From Sphingomonadales bacterium (GTDB taxonomy: Bacteria > Pseudomonadota > Alphaproteobacteria > Sphingomonadales > Sphingomonadaceae): a stretch of DNA of 64,000 nucleotides. Shown here piece after piece: positions 25,983 through 34,400 of this stretch. Position 1 is the first letter of the stretch, and every line of letters begins with the position of its first letter. Location: the NCBI GenBank assembly GCA_016721875.1, contig JADKHG010000004.1, positions 62,001-126,000 of the forward strand. The letters are read 5' to 3'. Under the pieces are notes generated by a model that did not search any database, was not told the DNA's origin, and was given only the letters and a program-made list of their open reading frames with translations. The position numbers and the translations under genes are program-made.

Positions 25983-26904
25983 GCCTGCATCGCCTAGCAA
26001 CTTGGTCGCCACACTGATAGCCGCAGATCGCTTTGAAGCCGGAGCGGCCGTCGAAGTCGCAGATCGACTAAACTTGGCCGGATATGAACCCGCAGAGACA
26101 GTCTGGCTTGAAGAAGGCAAGGCATTCGACGTGGAATTTTCTGGTAACGTCGAAACTGCACGCCAAGCCTTGATACCCTTGGCTGATCGCGCCGACCTAG
26201 TTGTCCAACCCGTCGAATATCGCCGCAAGATGCTGTTGGTATCGGATATGGACAGCACAATCATAACCATCGAATGCATCGATGAGCTCGCCGATTATGC
26301 CGGAATAAAGACCGAAATCGCCGAAATCACCGAACGCGCCATGCAAGGCGAACTGGACTTTGAAGGTGCATTGCGCGCACGGGTAGCCTTGCTCAAGGGA
26401 CTGCACCGCGACGCCATAGACCGTTGCATCGCGGAACGGCTGCGGCTGACGCCCGGCGCGGAGACTCTGCTCGCAACCATGCGCGGTTGGGGTGCACACA
26501 GTTTGCTGGTGTCGGGCGGCTTTACCGATTTTGTTTCATGGGTAGCCAGTCGGATCGGCTTTGATGGCATTGCCGCCAACCGGCTGAGCATAGAAGGCGA
26601 TCACCTGACTGGCGAAGTTGAAGGCGCAATTGTCGATGCAGCGGAAAAGGCGCGGCAATTGGCAACCATGCGCGACCGGCTAGGCCTGCACCCGGCACAG
26701 GTGCTGGCGGCAGGCGATGGTGCGAACGACATTCCGATGGTTGATGCGGCAACGGCGGGTGGCGGCCTTGGCGTCGCTTATCACGCCAAACCCGCACTCG
26801 CCGCCCGCGCGAATTTTTCCATTCGCCATAATGACCTTACAGCGATATTGTTCGCGCAGGGGGTGCCGAGAAACGACTGGTTGTCAGGTGCCGATGCGCG
26901 CTGA
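25981..26904 (+). CDS. serB: Phosphoserine phosphatase
   Basis: SerB hydrolyses phosphoserine to serine. The 307-residue HAD enzyme has the nucleophile motif DMDSTIITIECIDE, the second motif LLVSGGFTDFV and the metal motif AAGDGANDIPM, preceded by an ACT-like N-terminal domain of about 80 residues. ATG 25981 gives the complete N-terminal domain; an open frame upstream to 25873 lies over miaA. It faces miaA with overlapping start codons and is followed 22 bases later by sodC. Confidence 0.94.
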   Translation: MPASPSNLVATLIAADRFEAGAAVEVADRLNLAGYEPAETVWLEEGKAFDVEFSGNVETARQALIPLADRADLVVQPVEYRRKMLLVSDMDSTIITIECIDELADYAGIKTEIAEITERAMQGELDFEGALRARVALLKGLHRDAIDRCIAERLRLTPGAETLLATMRGWGAHSLLVSGGFTDFVSWVASRIGFDGIAANRLSIEGDHLTGEVEGAIVDAAEKARQLATMRDRLGLHPAQVLAAGDGANDIPMVDAATAGGGLGVAYHAKPALAARANFSIRHNDLTAILFAQGVPRNDWLSGADAR

Positions 26905-26926
26905 CTCCGGTAAAAGGAGCTCAAAC

Positions 26927-27454
26927 ATGCGCCCGATAATACTCCCGCTACTTGCCCTGCTCGCAGGCTGCTCAACCATCCGTGAAGCCGAAACCGTGGC
27001 GGTCAAGGAAGTCGCCTCGGCTCAGATGCTGCGTGCCGATGGCAGTGTTGCGGGCGTGGCGACCCTGTCGCTGCAGGATGACGGCATCATGCTAGAACTT
27101 GCGGCTGATGCGCCGGGGAAGGGTGGTTTTGGGGTTCATCTTCACAGTGTCGGCCGGTGTGATGCGCCCGATTTTGCTAGCGCTGGCCCCCACTGGAATC
27201 CGCAAGGCAAACAGCATGGCCATGATAATCCGGCTGGCGCTCATCTGGGCGATTTGCCCAATTTGACCAGCGATGTCGAAGGACGGCTTTATGCGAAAGG
27301 CATGATCCGCGATGCGCTATGGGATGGTCCGTCAGGCCTGTTTGACGCTGACGGAATCGCCATCGTCATACATGAACGCCCCGACGATTACCGGACCGAC
27401 CCCAGCGGAAACAGTGGAAAACGGATACTATGTGGAGTCTTTGCCAAACCGTAA
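26927..27454 (+). CDS. sodC: Copper/zinc superoxide dismutase-like lipoprotein
   Basis: This exported enzyme would dismutate superoxide outside the cytoplasm. The 175-residue product has a lipobox LLALLAGC, metal-ligand blocks GVHLHSVGRC, GPHWNPQGKQHGHDNPAGAH and HLGDLPNL, a late IVIHERPDDY, and the second disulfide Cys in RILCGVF. AAAGGAG precedes the ATG by about seven bases. The frame is open upstream into serB but has no start with a matching site. The short gap to serB suggests a shared transcript. Confidence 0.9.
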   Translation: MRPIILPLLALLAGCSTIREAETVAVKEVASAQMLRADGSVAGVATLSLQDDGIMLELAADAPGKGGFGVHLHSVGRCDAPDFASAGPHWNPQGKQHGHDNPAGAHLGDLPNLTSDVEGRLYAKGMIRDALWDGPSGLFDADGIAIVIHERPDDYRTDPSGNSGKRILCGVFAKP

Positions 27455-27479
27455 CATGCCGGGCAGGCTAGACTGCCTA

Positions 27480-28103
27480 TCAAACCTTACCTGCGTATAG
27501 CAGCGATCCCGGCGCAACCCGTGCGAGTACTTGGCCAATATCGTCGAACGAGAAAGCGAAGCAGCCTTGGCTGCGTCCGACCTTGCCCTGTTGTTCGGCG
27601 ATCGACTGGCTGACATACCAAGCCGGATGGATCACGATAGCGCGGCTTTCTGCCTGATCATTTTGTGGTTCGAGACCAATCAGGCGACGCGATTCGCCAT
27701 ATTTGCCATAATAGGTGTCGCCGACCAGATAGGCACCTTCGGACGTTGCCTCTGATCCCGGAACATTGGAAAATTGCTGCACCCAGCCGCTATGACTGGG
27801 ATCAGATCCCTTTCCATGGGAAACGAGCAAGGTTGTCGTGTCACCGGTGATCAAATCATATAGGTGAAAACGCGGTGTTGCTGATGGTGTTGAAAAGTCC
27901 GCAATTGCCATAAGACGCCGATTGGCGATGCGATCGCCGTGTATGGCAAGCGCTGCCCCGGCCTTCGTCAACAATCGGGTGGGTATGGATTGTCCGGTAG
28001 AAGCACGCGCGACAATGGATCCGAACGGTAGTCCGGAAAGTCCCAAACCCGCAGCGGCAACGGCTGCATTCTGAAAAAACTGGCGACGACCCATATTGCC
28101 CAT
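27480..28103 (-). CDS. Murein L,D-transpeptidase catalytic domain protein (YkuD_2 type)
   Basis: The 207-residue exported protein probably cross-links or trims peptidoglycan. The N-terminus GRRQFFQNAAVAAAGLGLSG resembles a Tat signal. The C-terminal catalytic motif is GRSQGCFAFS with a Cys nucleophile, and the region PRFHLYDLITGD fits the start of this domain. A second L,D-transpeptidase is divergently encoded from 28295. The start could also be the ATG nine bases in, at 28094. Confidence 0.82.
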   Translation of the reverse strand: MGNMGRRQFFQNAAVAAAGLGLSGLPFGSIVARASTGQSIPTRLLTKAGAALAIHGDRIANRRLMAIADFSTPSATPRFHLYDLITGDTTTLLVSHGKGSDPSHSGWVQQFSNVPGSEATSEGAYLVGDTYYGKYGESRRLIGLEPQNDQAESRAIVIHPAWYVSQSIAEQQGKVGRSQGCFAFSFDDIGQVLARVAPGSLLYAGKV

Positions 28104-28294
28104 GGCTTCAAATTAGGCGCTATGCGTTAAATTCCTAGTAGGGTTGATGCAACTCGACGCGTTTTTGCGACGTGTTGCCGGAAATCCACGATTGAAGAAG
28201 AAATGCGCGCGTTATGCAATTCGATTGATTTTACACGAATTCCGCAGCATTATCGGCAAAGTTCGTACGTTGAATGCAAGAACAGGCGACCCAG

Positions 28295-29061
28295 ATGAAA
28301 CTCACTATCCGTTACGGCGCGCTGATGGGCGCTGCCTTGCTGTTTACCAGCGCTCCCACTTTTGCGCAGGTTGACCCCGTTGCAGCGCCTGTAGAAGCGC
28401 CAGTGGTGATTGCGCCTGCGCCAGTCGTCACTCCTCCTGCTCCGGTAGTAACCCCTGCGCCAGCGCCCACGCCAACGCCGCAACCCACCCCGGCGCCAAA
28501 GAAAGTCACGACTGCAACGGACTCGCTGAAGCCAGGCCAGTTTATCTGGGAAAGCGTAGCGGCTATAACAACACATTACGCGTTGTCGCAGTCATTGATA
28601 TTCAGCGCCTTTATGTATTTGACGGCGATGAGCTGGTCGGTTTTTCTACGGTTTCAACCGGAAAGAAAGGGCATTCGACCCCGACTGGTGTGTTCAAGAT
28701 CCTCCAGAAAAAAGAATATCACGAATCAAATCTCTACAGCAACGCGCCGATGCCCTTCATGCAACGGCTGACTTGGGACGGGATCGCGCTGCACGCAGGC
28801 AAGATTCCGGGCTATCCTGCATCGCATGGCTGCATTCGGCTTCCCTATAATTTCGCCCGCGCGCTTTTTGGTGCGACCAAGATGGATCAGGAAGTTGTCG
28901 TGCTGGCCAGCCTGAGCAAGCCTGCCAAGCCTAAGCCCCCGGTCAAGCCGGAGCCTCCCAAAGTCGATCCGGTTCCGCAGCAGCCTGAGCAGCAGCCGCC
29001 CGTTTCAGATCAGCCGATCGTCACGCCGGAAACCCCGCCAGCAGCGACGCCCGCCAACTGA
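28295..29061 (+). pseudogene. L,D-transpeptidase (YkuD), frame broken once
   Basis: The start MKLTIRYGALMGAALLFTSA is a signal peptide, followed by a Pro/Ala-rich linker with repeats of PAPVVTP and then LKPGQFIWE. The frame then changes near 28545-28552. The catalytic part RLYVFDGDELVGFSTV, HAGKIPGYPASHGCIRLP (Cys nucleophile) and a Pro-rich tail lie in a different frame to 29061. One base lost in AGCGTAGC would explain it. The enzyme forms 3-3 cross-links in peptidoglycan. A consensus error is likely. Confidence 0.85.
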
Positions 29062-29084
29062 GCAAGGCAGCGCCTGAGATCAGA

Positions 29085-29113
29085 TTGACGTTTACGCTAA
29101 CGTAAACTACCAT
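29085..29113 (+). promoter_or_regulatory. Promoter with MerR-type palindrome in its spacer
   Basis: TTGACG (29085-29090) and TACCAT (29108-29113) are 17 bases apart. The palindrome GTTTACG-CTAA-CGTAAAC (29090-29107) fills exactly the space between the boxes, the place where MerR-family proteins bind. The next gene encodes a MerR-family regulator, so self-regulation is likely. Confidence 0.65.
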
Positions 29114-29142
29114 CGCACAGGATTCGCGGTGGAGATACGCTC

Positions 29143-29592
29143 ATGGACTATCAATCGAACGAAGACGCGCGCCGTGCGGACGCAACGATTGATACGCCCG
29201 ATGCGCTGGGTCGCGACTTTTTCACTATTTCCGACCTGTCCAACGAGTTTGACGTTACTGCGCGAGCATTGCGCTTCTACGAAGATCAGGGGCTAATAGC
29301 ACCACAGCGGCAGGGGCTGTCGCGTGTCTATTCTAGGCGAGACCGAGCTCGGCTGGCGTGGATCTTGCGGGCGAAGCGGGTTGGGTTCAGCCTCGCCGAA
29401 ATCCGCGAGATGATCGACCTTTACGATCTGAACGACGGACGCAAATTCCAGCGCAAGGTGACGCTCGAAAAATGCCGCGACCGGATCGATCTCCTCAAAA
29501 AACAGCGGCACGATATTGACAGTGCGATTGCCGAACTGACCGAATTTGTAGCACTTGTTGCCAAGGTTGAATCAGAAGAGTTTGACCGCTGA
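29143..29592 (+). CDS. MerR-family transcriptional regulator (LiuR-like)
   Basis: The 149-residue protein has an N-terminal winged helix FTISDLSNEFDVTARALRFYEDQGL (shown here in two blocks: FTISDLSNEF and ALRFYEDQGL) and a C-terminal coiled coil for dimerisation. No cysteine pair for metal sensing is visible. MerR proteins of this LiuR-type commonly control leucine or fatty-acid breakdown genes, which agrees with the acyl-CoA dehydrogenase gene 60 bases downstream. The palindrome in its promoter is the probable operator. Confidence 0.85.
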   Translation: MDYQSNEDARRADATIDTPDALGRDFFTISDLSNEFDVTARALRFYEDQGLIAPQRQGLSRVYSRRDRARLAWILRAKRVGFSLAEIREMIDLYDLNDGRKFQRKVTLEKCRDRIDLLKKQRHDIDSAIAELTEFVALVAKVESEEFDR

Positions 29593-29652
29593 GGCCTGAC
29601 TTCTGCTTACGAATCCACTATACCAATAGCCATCCAATCGAAGGATAATATT

Positions 29653-31452
29653 GTGCCCAAATATCAGGCGCCGTTGCGTGAAATCCGTTTCGTTTTGAAC
29701 GAAGTGCTCGACATTGGCCGGTTTGCCAATTTGCCCGGCTTTGAAAATGCCTCACCAGACATGGTCGAGGCAATCCTGTCCGAAGGCGGGCGTTTCGTTG
29801 AGGAAGTGCTGTTCCCATTAAATCATTCGGGCGATCAACAGGGCTGCACACGCAACCCCGACGGAAGCGTGACCGCGCCAGATGGCTTCAAGGATGCCTA
29901 TCGCCAATATTGCGAGGGCGGCTGGCCGACTTTGGGCGGGCCGGTTGAATATGGCGGGCAGGCCATGCCGCATTTTGTCTCGATGGCGTTTGAAGAGCTG
30001 ATGATGAGCTCGAACATGGCCTTTGCCATGTATCCGGGGCTTTCGAGCGCAGCAGTGTCGGCTCTGTTGGTAAAAGGCAGCGACGAATTGAAGGCCAAAT
30101 ATGCGCCCAACATGATTTCGGGCAAATGGACCGGGACAATGAATTTGACCGAGCCGCATTGCGGCACCGATCTGGGCCTGATCCGCTCTAAAGCTGTGCC
30201 CAATGGCGACGGCAGCTATGCGGTGAGCGGCACCAAAATCTTCATTTCGGCTGGCGAGCATGATCTTGCCGAGAATATTATCCACCTCGTCCTCGCCAAG
30301 ACGCCAGATGCTCCGGACAATGTTAAGGGGATCAGTCTGTTCCTCGTTCCAAAATTCCTCGTGAACGAAGACGGCTCGCTGGGTGCGCGCAACGCCGCGA
30401 CCTGTGGGTCGATCGAGCATAAGATGGGCATTCACGGCAATTCGACCTGCGTGATGAACTATGATGGTGCCACCGGCTGGCTGATTGGTGACGAAAATAA
30501 GGGCCTCGCCGCAATGTTCATCATGATGAATATCGCCCGTCTTGGTGTCGGGCAGCAGGGGCTGGGACAGGCGGAAATCGCTTATCAGAATGCAGTCCAA
30601 TATGCTGGAGATCGCAGACAGGGCCGCGCACTGACCGGGCCGCAAGATCTGGACCAAAAGGCTGACACGCTATTCGTCCATCCCGACGTTCGCCGGATGC
30701 TGATGGATGCAAAGTCCTTTACCGAAGGGTTCCGCGCTTTGTGCCTGTGGGGTGCACTGCAAGCAGACCTCAGCCACAAAGCCCAGACCGAAGAGGAGCG
30801 GCTTGCCGCCGACGATTTGCTCTCTCTGCTCACCCCTGTGATCAAAGGCTATGGCACTGACAAGGGCTATGAAGTCGCAACCAATGCGCAGCAGGTCTAT
30901 GGCGGTCATGGCTACATCGCTGAATGGGGCATGGAACAATATGTCCGCGACGCCCGTATTACGATGATCTATGAAGGCACCAATGGCGTGCAGGCAATGG
31001 ACCTTGTCGGCCGCAAATTGGCGCAAAATGGTGGGCGTGCCGTGCAAGCGCTTTTCAAGATCGTCGATGACGAATGTGGCGCCGCGAAGTCCGGCCCGCT
31101 GAACGATTTTTCCGAAAGGCTGGAAAAGGCCAATGGCGAATTGAAGGCGGCAACGATGTGGTTCATGGCCAACGGCCTTGCCAACCCCAACAACGCTGGG
31201 GCTGGCGCGCATCATTATATGCATATCATGGGCATTGTTGCACTGGGGCTTATGTGGCTGCGGATGGCCCAGACCGCGCAAGCCGCAATTGAGATCGGCG
31301 CGGAAGGCAAAGCCTATTACGAAACCAAGCTGGTAACTGCGCGTTATTATGCCGAACGGACCATGCCCGACGCCGGTGCTCTGCGTCGCAAAATCGAGGC
31401 CGGCAGTGAGGCAATGATGGCATTGCCCCCTGAAATGTTTGCCGTCGCCTGA
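29653..31452 (+). CDS. Acyl-CoA dehydrogenase (long form with C-terminal domain)
   Basis: This FAD enzyme introduces the 2,3 double bond in an acyl-CoA during beta-oxidation. The 599-residue product starts PLREIRFVLNEVLD, has the FAD block MNLTEPHCGTDLG and the motif QVYGGHGYIAEWGMEQYVRD before an extra C-terminal domain, as in the long bacterial group. The start is GTG at 29653 with AAGGA seven bases upstream. It is probably controlled by the MerR regulator in front. Chain length cannot be set. Confidence 0.9.
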   Translation: MPKYQAPLREIRFVLNEVLDIGRFANLPGFENASPDMVEAILSEGGRFVEEVLFPLNHSGDQQGCTRNPDGSVTAPDGFKDAYRQYCEGGWPTLGGPVEYGGQAMPHFVSMAFEELMMSSNMAFAMYPGLSSAAVSALLVKGSDELKAKYAPNMISGKWTGTMNLTEPHCGTDLGLIRSKAVPNGDGSYAVSGTKIFISAGEHDLAENIIHLVLAKTPDAPDNVKGISLFLVPKFLVNEDGSLGARNAATCGSIEHKMGIHGNSTCVMNYDGATGWLIGDENKGLAAMFIMMNIARLGVGQQGLGQAEIAYQNAVQYAGDRRQGRALTGPQDLDQKADTLFVHPDVRRMLMDAKSFTEGFRALCLWGALQADLSHKAQTEEERLAADDLLSLLTPVIKGYGTDKGYEVATNAQQVYGGHGYIAEWGMEQYVRDARITMIYEGTNGVQAMDLVGRKLAQNGGRAVQALFKIVDDECGAAKSGPLNDFSERLEKANGELKAATMWFMANGLANPNNAGAGAHHYMHIMGIVALGLMWLRMAQTAQAAIEIGAEGKAYYETKLVTARYYAERTMPDAGALRRKIEAGSEAMMALPPEMFAVA

Positions 31453-31453
31453 T

Positions 31454-32950
31454 ATGGCAAAAAAGCGATCCGCCCCGGCAAAAGCAATTGTCGAGGCGGG
31501 CCGCAATTGCTGGCGGATTGAAAAGGCTGAGAAGGTCGGCGTGGTTGTCGATGCAGCCGCCTATTTCCATTTCGTCCGCGAATTGTGTGAACAGGCGCAA
31601 AACCTGCTGATCTTCATTGGTTGGGATTTTGATTCCAGAATAGCGCTGGAGCCAGAAAAGGGCCGCAAAGGCACCCGGCTCTCGCGCTTTTTTCTGAAAC
31701 TGGCGCGGCATAATCCGCACCGGCGGATTGCTATTTTGAAGTGGCGGTTCGGAGCGCTCAAACAATTTGTCATTCCGCAAAGCGCGCTCACGCTTGCGCG
31801 CTGGGCGATGACCCGCGCAATCACTTTCAAATTTGATGGTGCGCATCCGGCAGGGTGTAGCCACCATCAGAAAATAGTTGTGGTCGACGATAGCATTGCC
31901 GTGTGCGGCGGGATCGACCTCGCCAGAGGACGTTGGGATACGCCCGAACACCGCGATGACGATGACCGCCGCCTGCTGCCCAATGGAAAGCAGCACGCTC
32001 CGTGGCATGACATCACCATGTTGATGCAAGGCGACATTGCAGAAGCGCTTGGCGAATTGGCGCGCGATCGCTGGCTGGTTGCAGGCGGGAAGCCGTTACC
32101 TGCCGCTCGCGAAACCAATATTGGCTGGCCCGAAGATGTGGTGATCGATTTCCAAAATGTCGAACTCGCTATCGCCCGCACCCGCGCGCCCTATGGTGAA
32201 GTGCAGGAAGTGCGCGAAATCGAGCAATTGTTCCTCGATATGATCGCGGCGGCCCAGAACTTTATCTATATCGAAAACCAGTATCTGACCTCTGCCAAAA
32301 TCGCCGCCGCCATTGCTGCGCGGATGGGTGAGGCAAAACCGCCCGAAATCGCCGTCATCATGCCACGCACCGCCGATGGCTGGCTGGAGCAAAAGGCGAT
32401 GGATGCGGCGCGGGTGCAATTGGCGCGCGCAATTGGAAAGGTCGACAGCGGCAATCGCTTTCGCATCTATGTGCCGGTGACCAAGGCCGGCGCGGACATT
32501 TATGTCCATGCCAAATTGATGATCGTCGATGACAGGATATTGCGAATCGGATCTGCCAACCTCAACAACAGATCGTTGGGCCTCGACAGCGAATGCGATG
32601 TGATACTCGATTGCGGTCTGGCGGCGAACCGCGATGCGTCGGTGGGGATTGCAGCGTTGAGAACCCGGTTGCTGGCCGAACATCTTGATGTCTCACCCGA
32701 GCAGGTTGCAGCACATTTCAAAAAGACCGCTTCGCTGATCGACACCATCGAGGCATTGCGCGGCGATGGCAAGTCACTCGAATTGCTCGATCTCGAAAAG
32801 CCCGGTCCGTTTGAAAAAATGATCGCGGAAAACGAACTGCTTGACCCTGAACATGCCGATGGCTTTCTCGAGCCGATGCACAAACGGGGATTACGGAGAC
32901 GCTGGCAAGAAGGGCGCGCGCGCATTTTCAAACGGCTTCGGCGTCGCTGA
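31454..32950 (+). CDS. Phospholipase D-family protein
   Basis: The 498-residue protein has two HKD motifs: HHQKIVVVDDSIAVCGGID in the first half and HAKLMIVDDRILRIGSANL in the second, which together form one active site. The family covers phospholipase D, cardiolipin synthase-like and other phosphatidyl transferases; the lack of membrane segments favours a soluble phospholipase D type. The C-terminus is very basic (RRRWQEGRARIFKRLRRR). The ATG lies one base after the preceding stop, so it is likely co-transcribed with the dehydrogenase. Confidence 0.85.
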   Translation: MAKKRSAPAKAIVEAGRNCWRIEKAEKVGVVVDAAAYFHFVRELCEQAQNLLIFIGWDFDSRIALEPEKGRKGTRLSRFFLKLARHNPHRRIAILKWRFGALKQFVIPQSALTLARWAMTRAITFKFDGAHPAGCSHHQKIVVVDDSIAVCGGIDLARGRWDTPEHRDDDDRRLLPNGKQHAPWHDITMLMQGDIAEALGELARDRWLVAGGKPLPAARETNIGWPEDVVIDFQNVELAIARTRAPYGEVQEVREIEQLFLDMIAAAQNFIYIENQYLTSAKIAAAIAARMGEAKPPEIAVIMPRTADGWLEQKAMDAARVQLARAIGKVDSGNRFRIYVPVTKAGADIYVHAKLMIVDDRILRIGSANLNNRSLGLDSECDVILDCGLAANRDASVGIAALRTRLLAEHLDVSPEQVAAHFKKTASLIDTIEALRGDGKSLELLDLEKPGPFEKMIAENELLDPEHADGFLEPMHKRGLRRRWQEGRARIFKRLRRR

Positions 32951-33110
32951 AATTGCGATTTGCCGTTCAAACGACATGTGCTGGCGACAAATTGATTGCG
33001 ATGAGCCGTTAGGCTTTAAACCAGCGCAAATCGTCGCAACGGGCTTTGAGCATTGGCGGCAGAGGTGAATGTTGGCTTCGACAGGGGGCTGACACAATCA
33101 GGAGTTACCC

Positions 33111-33416
33111 ATGTCAAAGCCCAAATTTCCGGTCGCATTCTTGGCGGCATTGGCACTGATACTTCCCTTCGCCGTTGGCGCGGTTCACGCAAACGAACCG
33201 GCAAAAGAGCCGATGGCAGCACCCGCCGCAAAACCCGTTCCACCCCCAACCATTGATACCAATGCAGATGGCAAGCCCGATGCTTGGGACCGCGATGGCA
33301 ATGGTGTTCCAGATGCCTGGGATACCAATGGGGATGACAAGCCCGACCTGTGGGACAAGAATGGCGACGGCAAGCCCGATGAGCCCGCACCCAAAGCAGA
33401 AGCGCCCGGACAATAG
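33111..33416 (+). CDS. Small secreted protein with four Asp-rich (calcium-type) repeats
   Basis: The 101-residue product has a signal peptide (about 1-27), a Pro/Ala linker, and four tandem 11-residue repeats at residues 49-92 of the form DxNxDGxPDxW: DTNADGKPDAW, DRDGNGVPDAW, DTNGDDKPDLW, DKNGDGKPDEP. Such Asp loops resemble thrombospondin type 3 or dockerin calcium-binding repeats. No other domain is present, so its function is unknown; an exported calcium-binding peptide is the plain reading. Confidence 0.7.
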   Translation: MSKPKFPVAFLAALALILPFAVGAVHANEPAKEPMAAPAAKPVPPPTIDTNADGKPDAWDRDGNGVPDAWDTNGDDKPDLWDKNGDGKPDEPAPKAEAPGQ

Positions 33417-33436
33417 CGCCAGGGGCAAGCAAACTT

Positions 33437-33472
33437 GGCCGGGGCGAACTGGTCTGCCCCGGCCTTGTTTTT
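33437..33472 (+). terminator. Terminator after the calcium-repeat gene
   Basis: GGCCGGGGC (33437-33445) pairs with GCCCCGGCC (33456-33464), followed by TTGTTTTTC. It lies between converging genes and may also stop cysK transcripts, although the T run on that strand is weak. Confidence 0.75.
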
Positions 33473-33479
33473 CATCAGT

Positions 33480-34400
33480 TTATTCCGCTGGCAGGAAATC
33501 GGGCACCGACAGATAGCGTTCGCCGGTGTCATAGTTGAAACCCAGAACGCGCGTTCCGGCAGGAAGCTCTTTCAACTTCTGCGCAATCGCCGCCAGCGTC
33601 GCAACTGATGAAAAACCAACCAGCATTCCTTCTTCGCTGGCCGCGCGCCGAGCCATTTCCTTGGCATCATTGGGATCGACTTGAATCACCCCGTCAATCG
33701 ACTGGGTGTGCAGATTCGCCGGAATGAAGCCCGCGCCAATCCCTTGAATCGGGTGTGGTGCAGGTTGGCCACCGCTGATCACGGGGGACAGCGTCGGTTC
33801 GACCGCATAGACTTTCAAGTTCGGCCAGCTCTTTTTCAGCGTTTCGGCACAGCCAGTGATGTGACCACCAGTGCCGACGCCGGTAATCAGCACATCAATC
33901 GGACTGTCCGCAAAGTCGTTCAGGATTTCCTGCGCGGTGGTGCGCACGTGAACTTCGATATTGGCGGCATTTTCGAACTGCTGCGGCATCCAGCTGTTGG
34001 GGGTTGAAGCCACCAGTTCGATTGCGCGTTCGATCGCGCCTTTCATCCCCTTTTCGCGTGGTGTCAGGTCAAAGCTGGCTCCATAAGCGAGCATCAACCG
34101 GCGGCGTTCGATCGACATGCTTTCAGGCATGACGAGGATCAGCTTGTATCCCTTCACTGCTGCAACCATTGCAAGCCCAACGCCAGTGTTACCGCTGGTC
34201 GGTTCAATGATTGTCCCACCGGGCTTCAGGCTTCCGTCCTTTTCGGCGGCCTCGATCATGGCAAGACCGATACGGTCCTTGATCGAACCGCCGGGATTGC
34301 TGCGTTCCGATTTGATCCACACTTCTGCATCGCCAAACAGCCGTTGGGCGCGAATGTGCGGCGTGTTGCCGATGGTTTCGAGGATCGATTGGGCCTTCAT
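33480..34400 (-). CDS. cysK: Cysteine synthase A (O-acetylserine sulfhydrylase)
   Basis: CysK makes cysteine from O-acetylserine and sulfide using PLP. The 306-residue product has the PLP lysine Lys41 in NPGGSIKDRIG, the substrate loop PTSGNTGVGLA and the phosphate-binding stretch GVGTGGHITG. The ATG at 34400 overlaps the stop of the upstream transporter gene (ATGA), so the longer open frame to 34490 is rejected. The order transporter-cysK suggests one transcript. Confidence 0.94.
   Translation of the reverse strand: MKAQSILETIGNTPHIRAQRLFGDAEVWIKSERSNPGGSIKDRIGLAMIEAAEKDGSLKPGGTIIEPTSGNTGVGLAMVAAVKGYKLILVMPESMSIERRRLMLAYGASFDLTPREKGMKGAIERAIELVASTPNSWMPQQFENAANIEVHVRTTAQEILNDFADSPIDVLITGVGTGGHITGCAETLKKSWPNLKVYAVEPTLSPVISGGQPAPHPIQGIGAGFIPANLHTQSIDGVIQVDPNDAKEMARRAASEEGMLVGFSSVATLAAIAQKLKELPAGTRVLGFNYDTGERYLSVPDFLPAE

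Noticed and set aside
30670..31506. 278-codon minus-strand frame opposite the acyl-CoA dehydrogenase
   Set aside because: Antisense shadow with no domain; the plus strand encodes a well-conserved enzyme.
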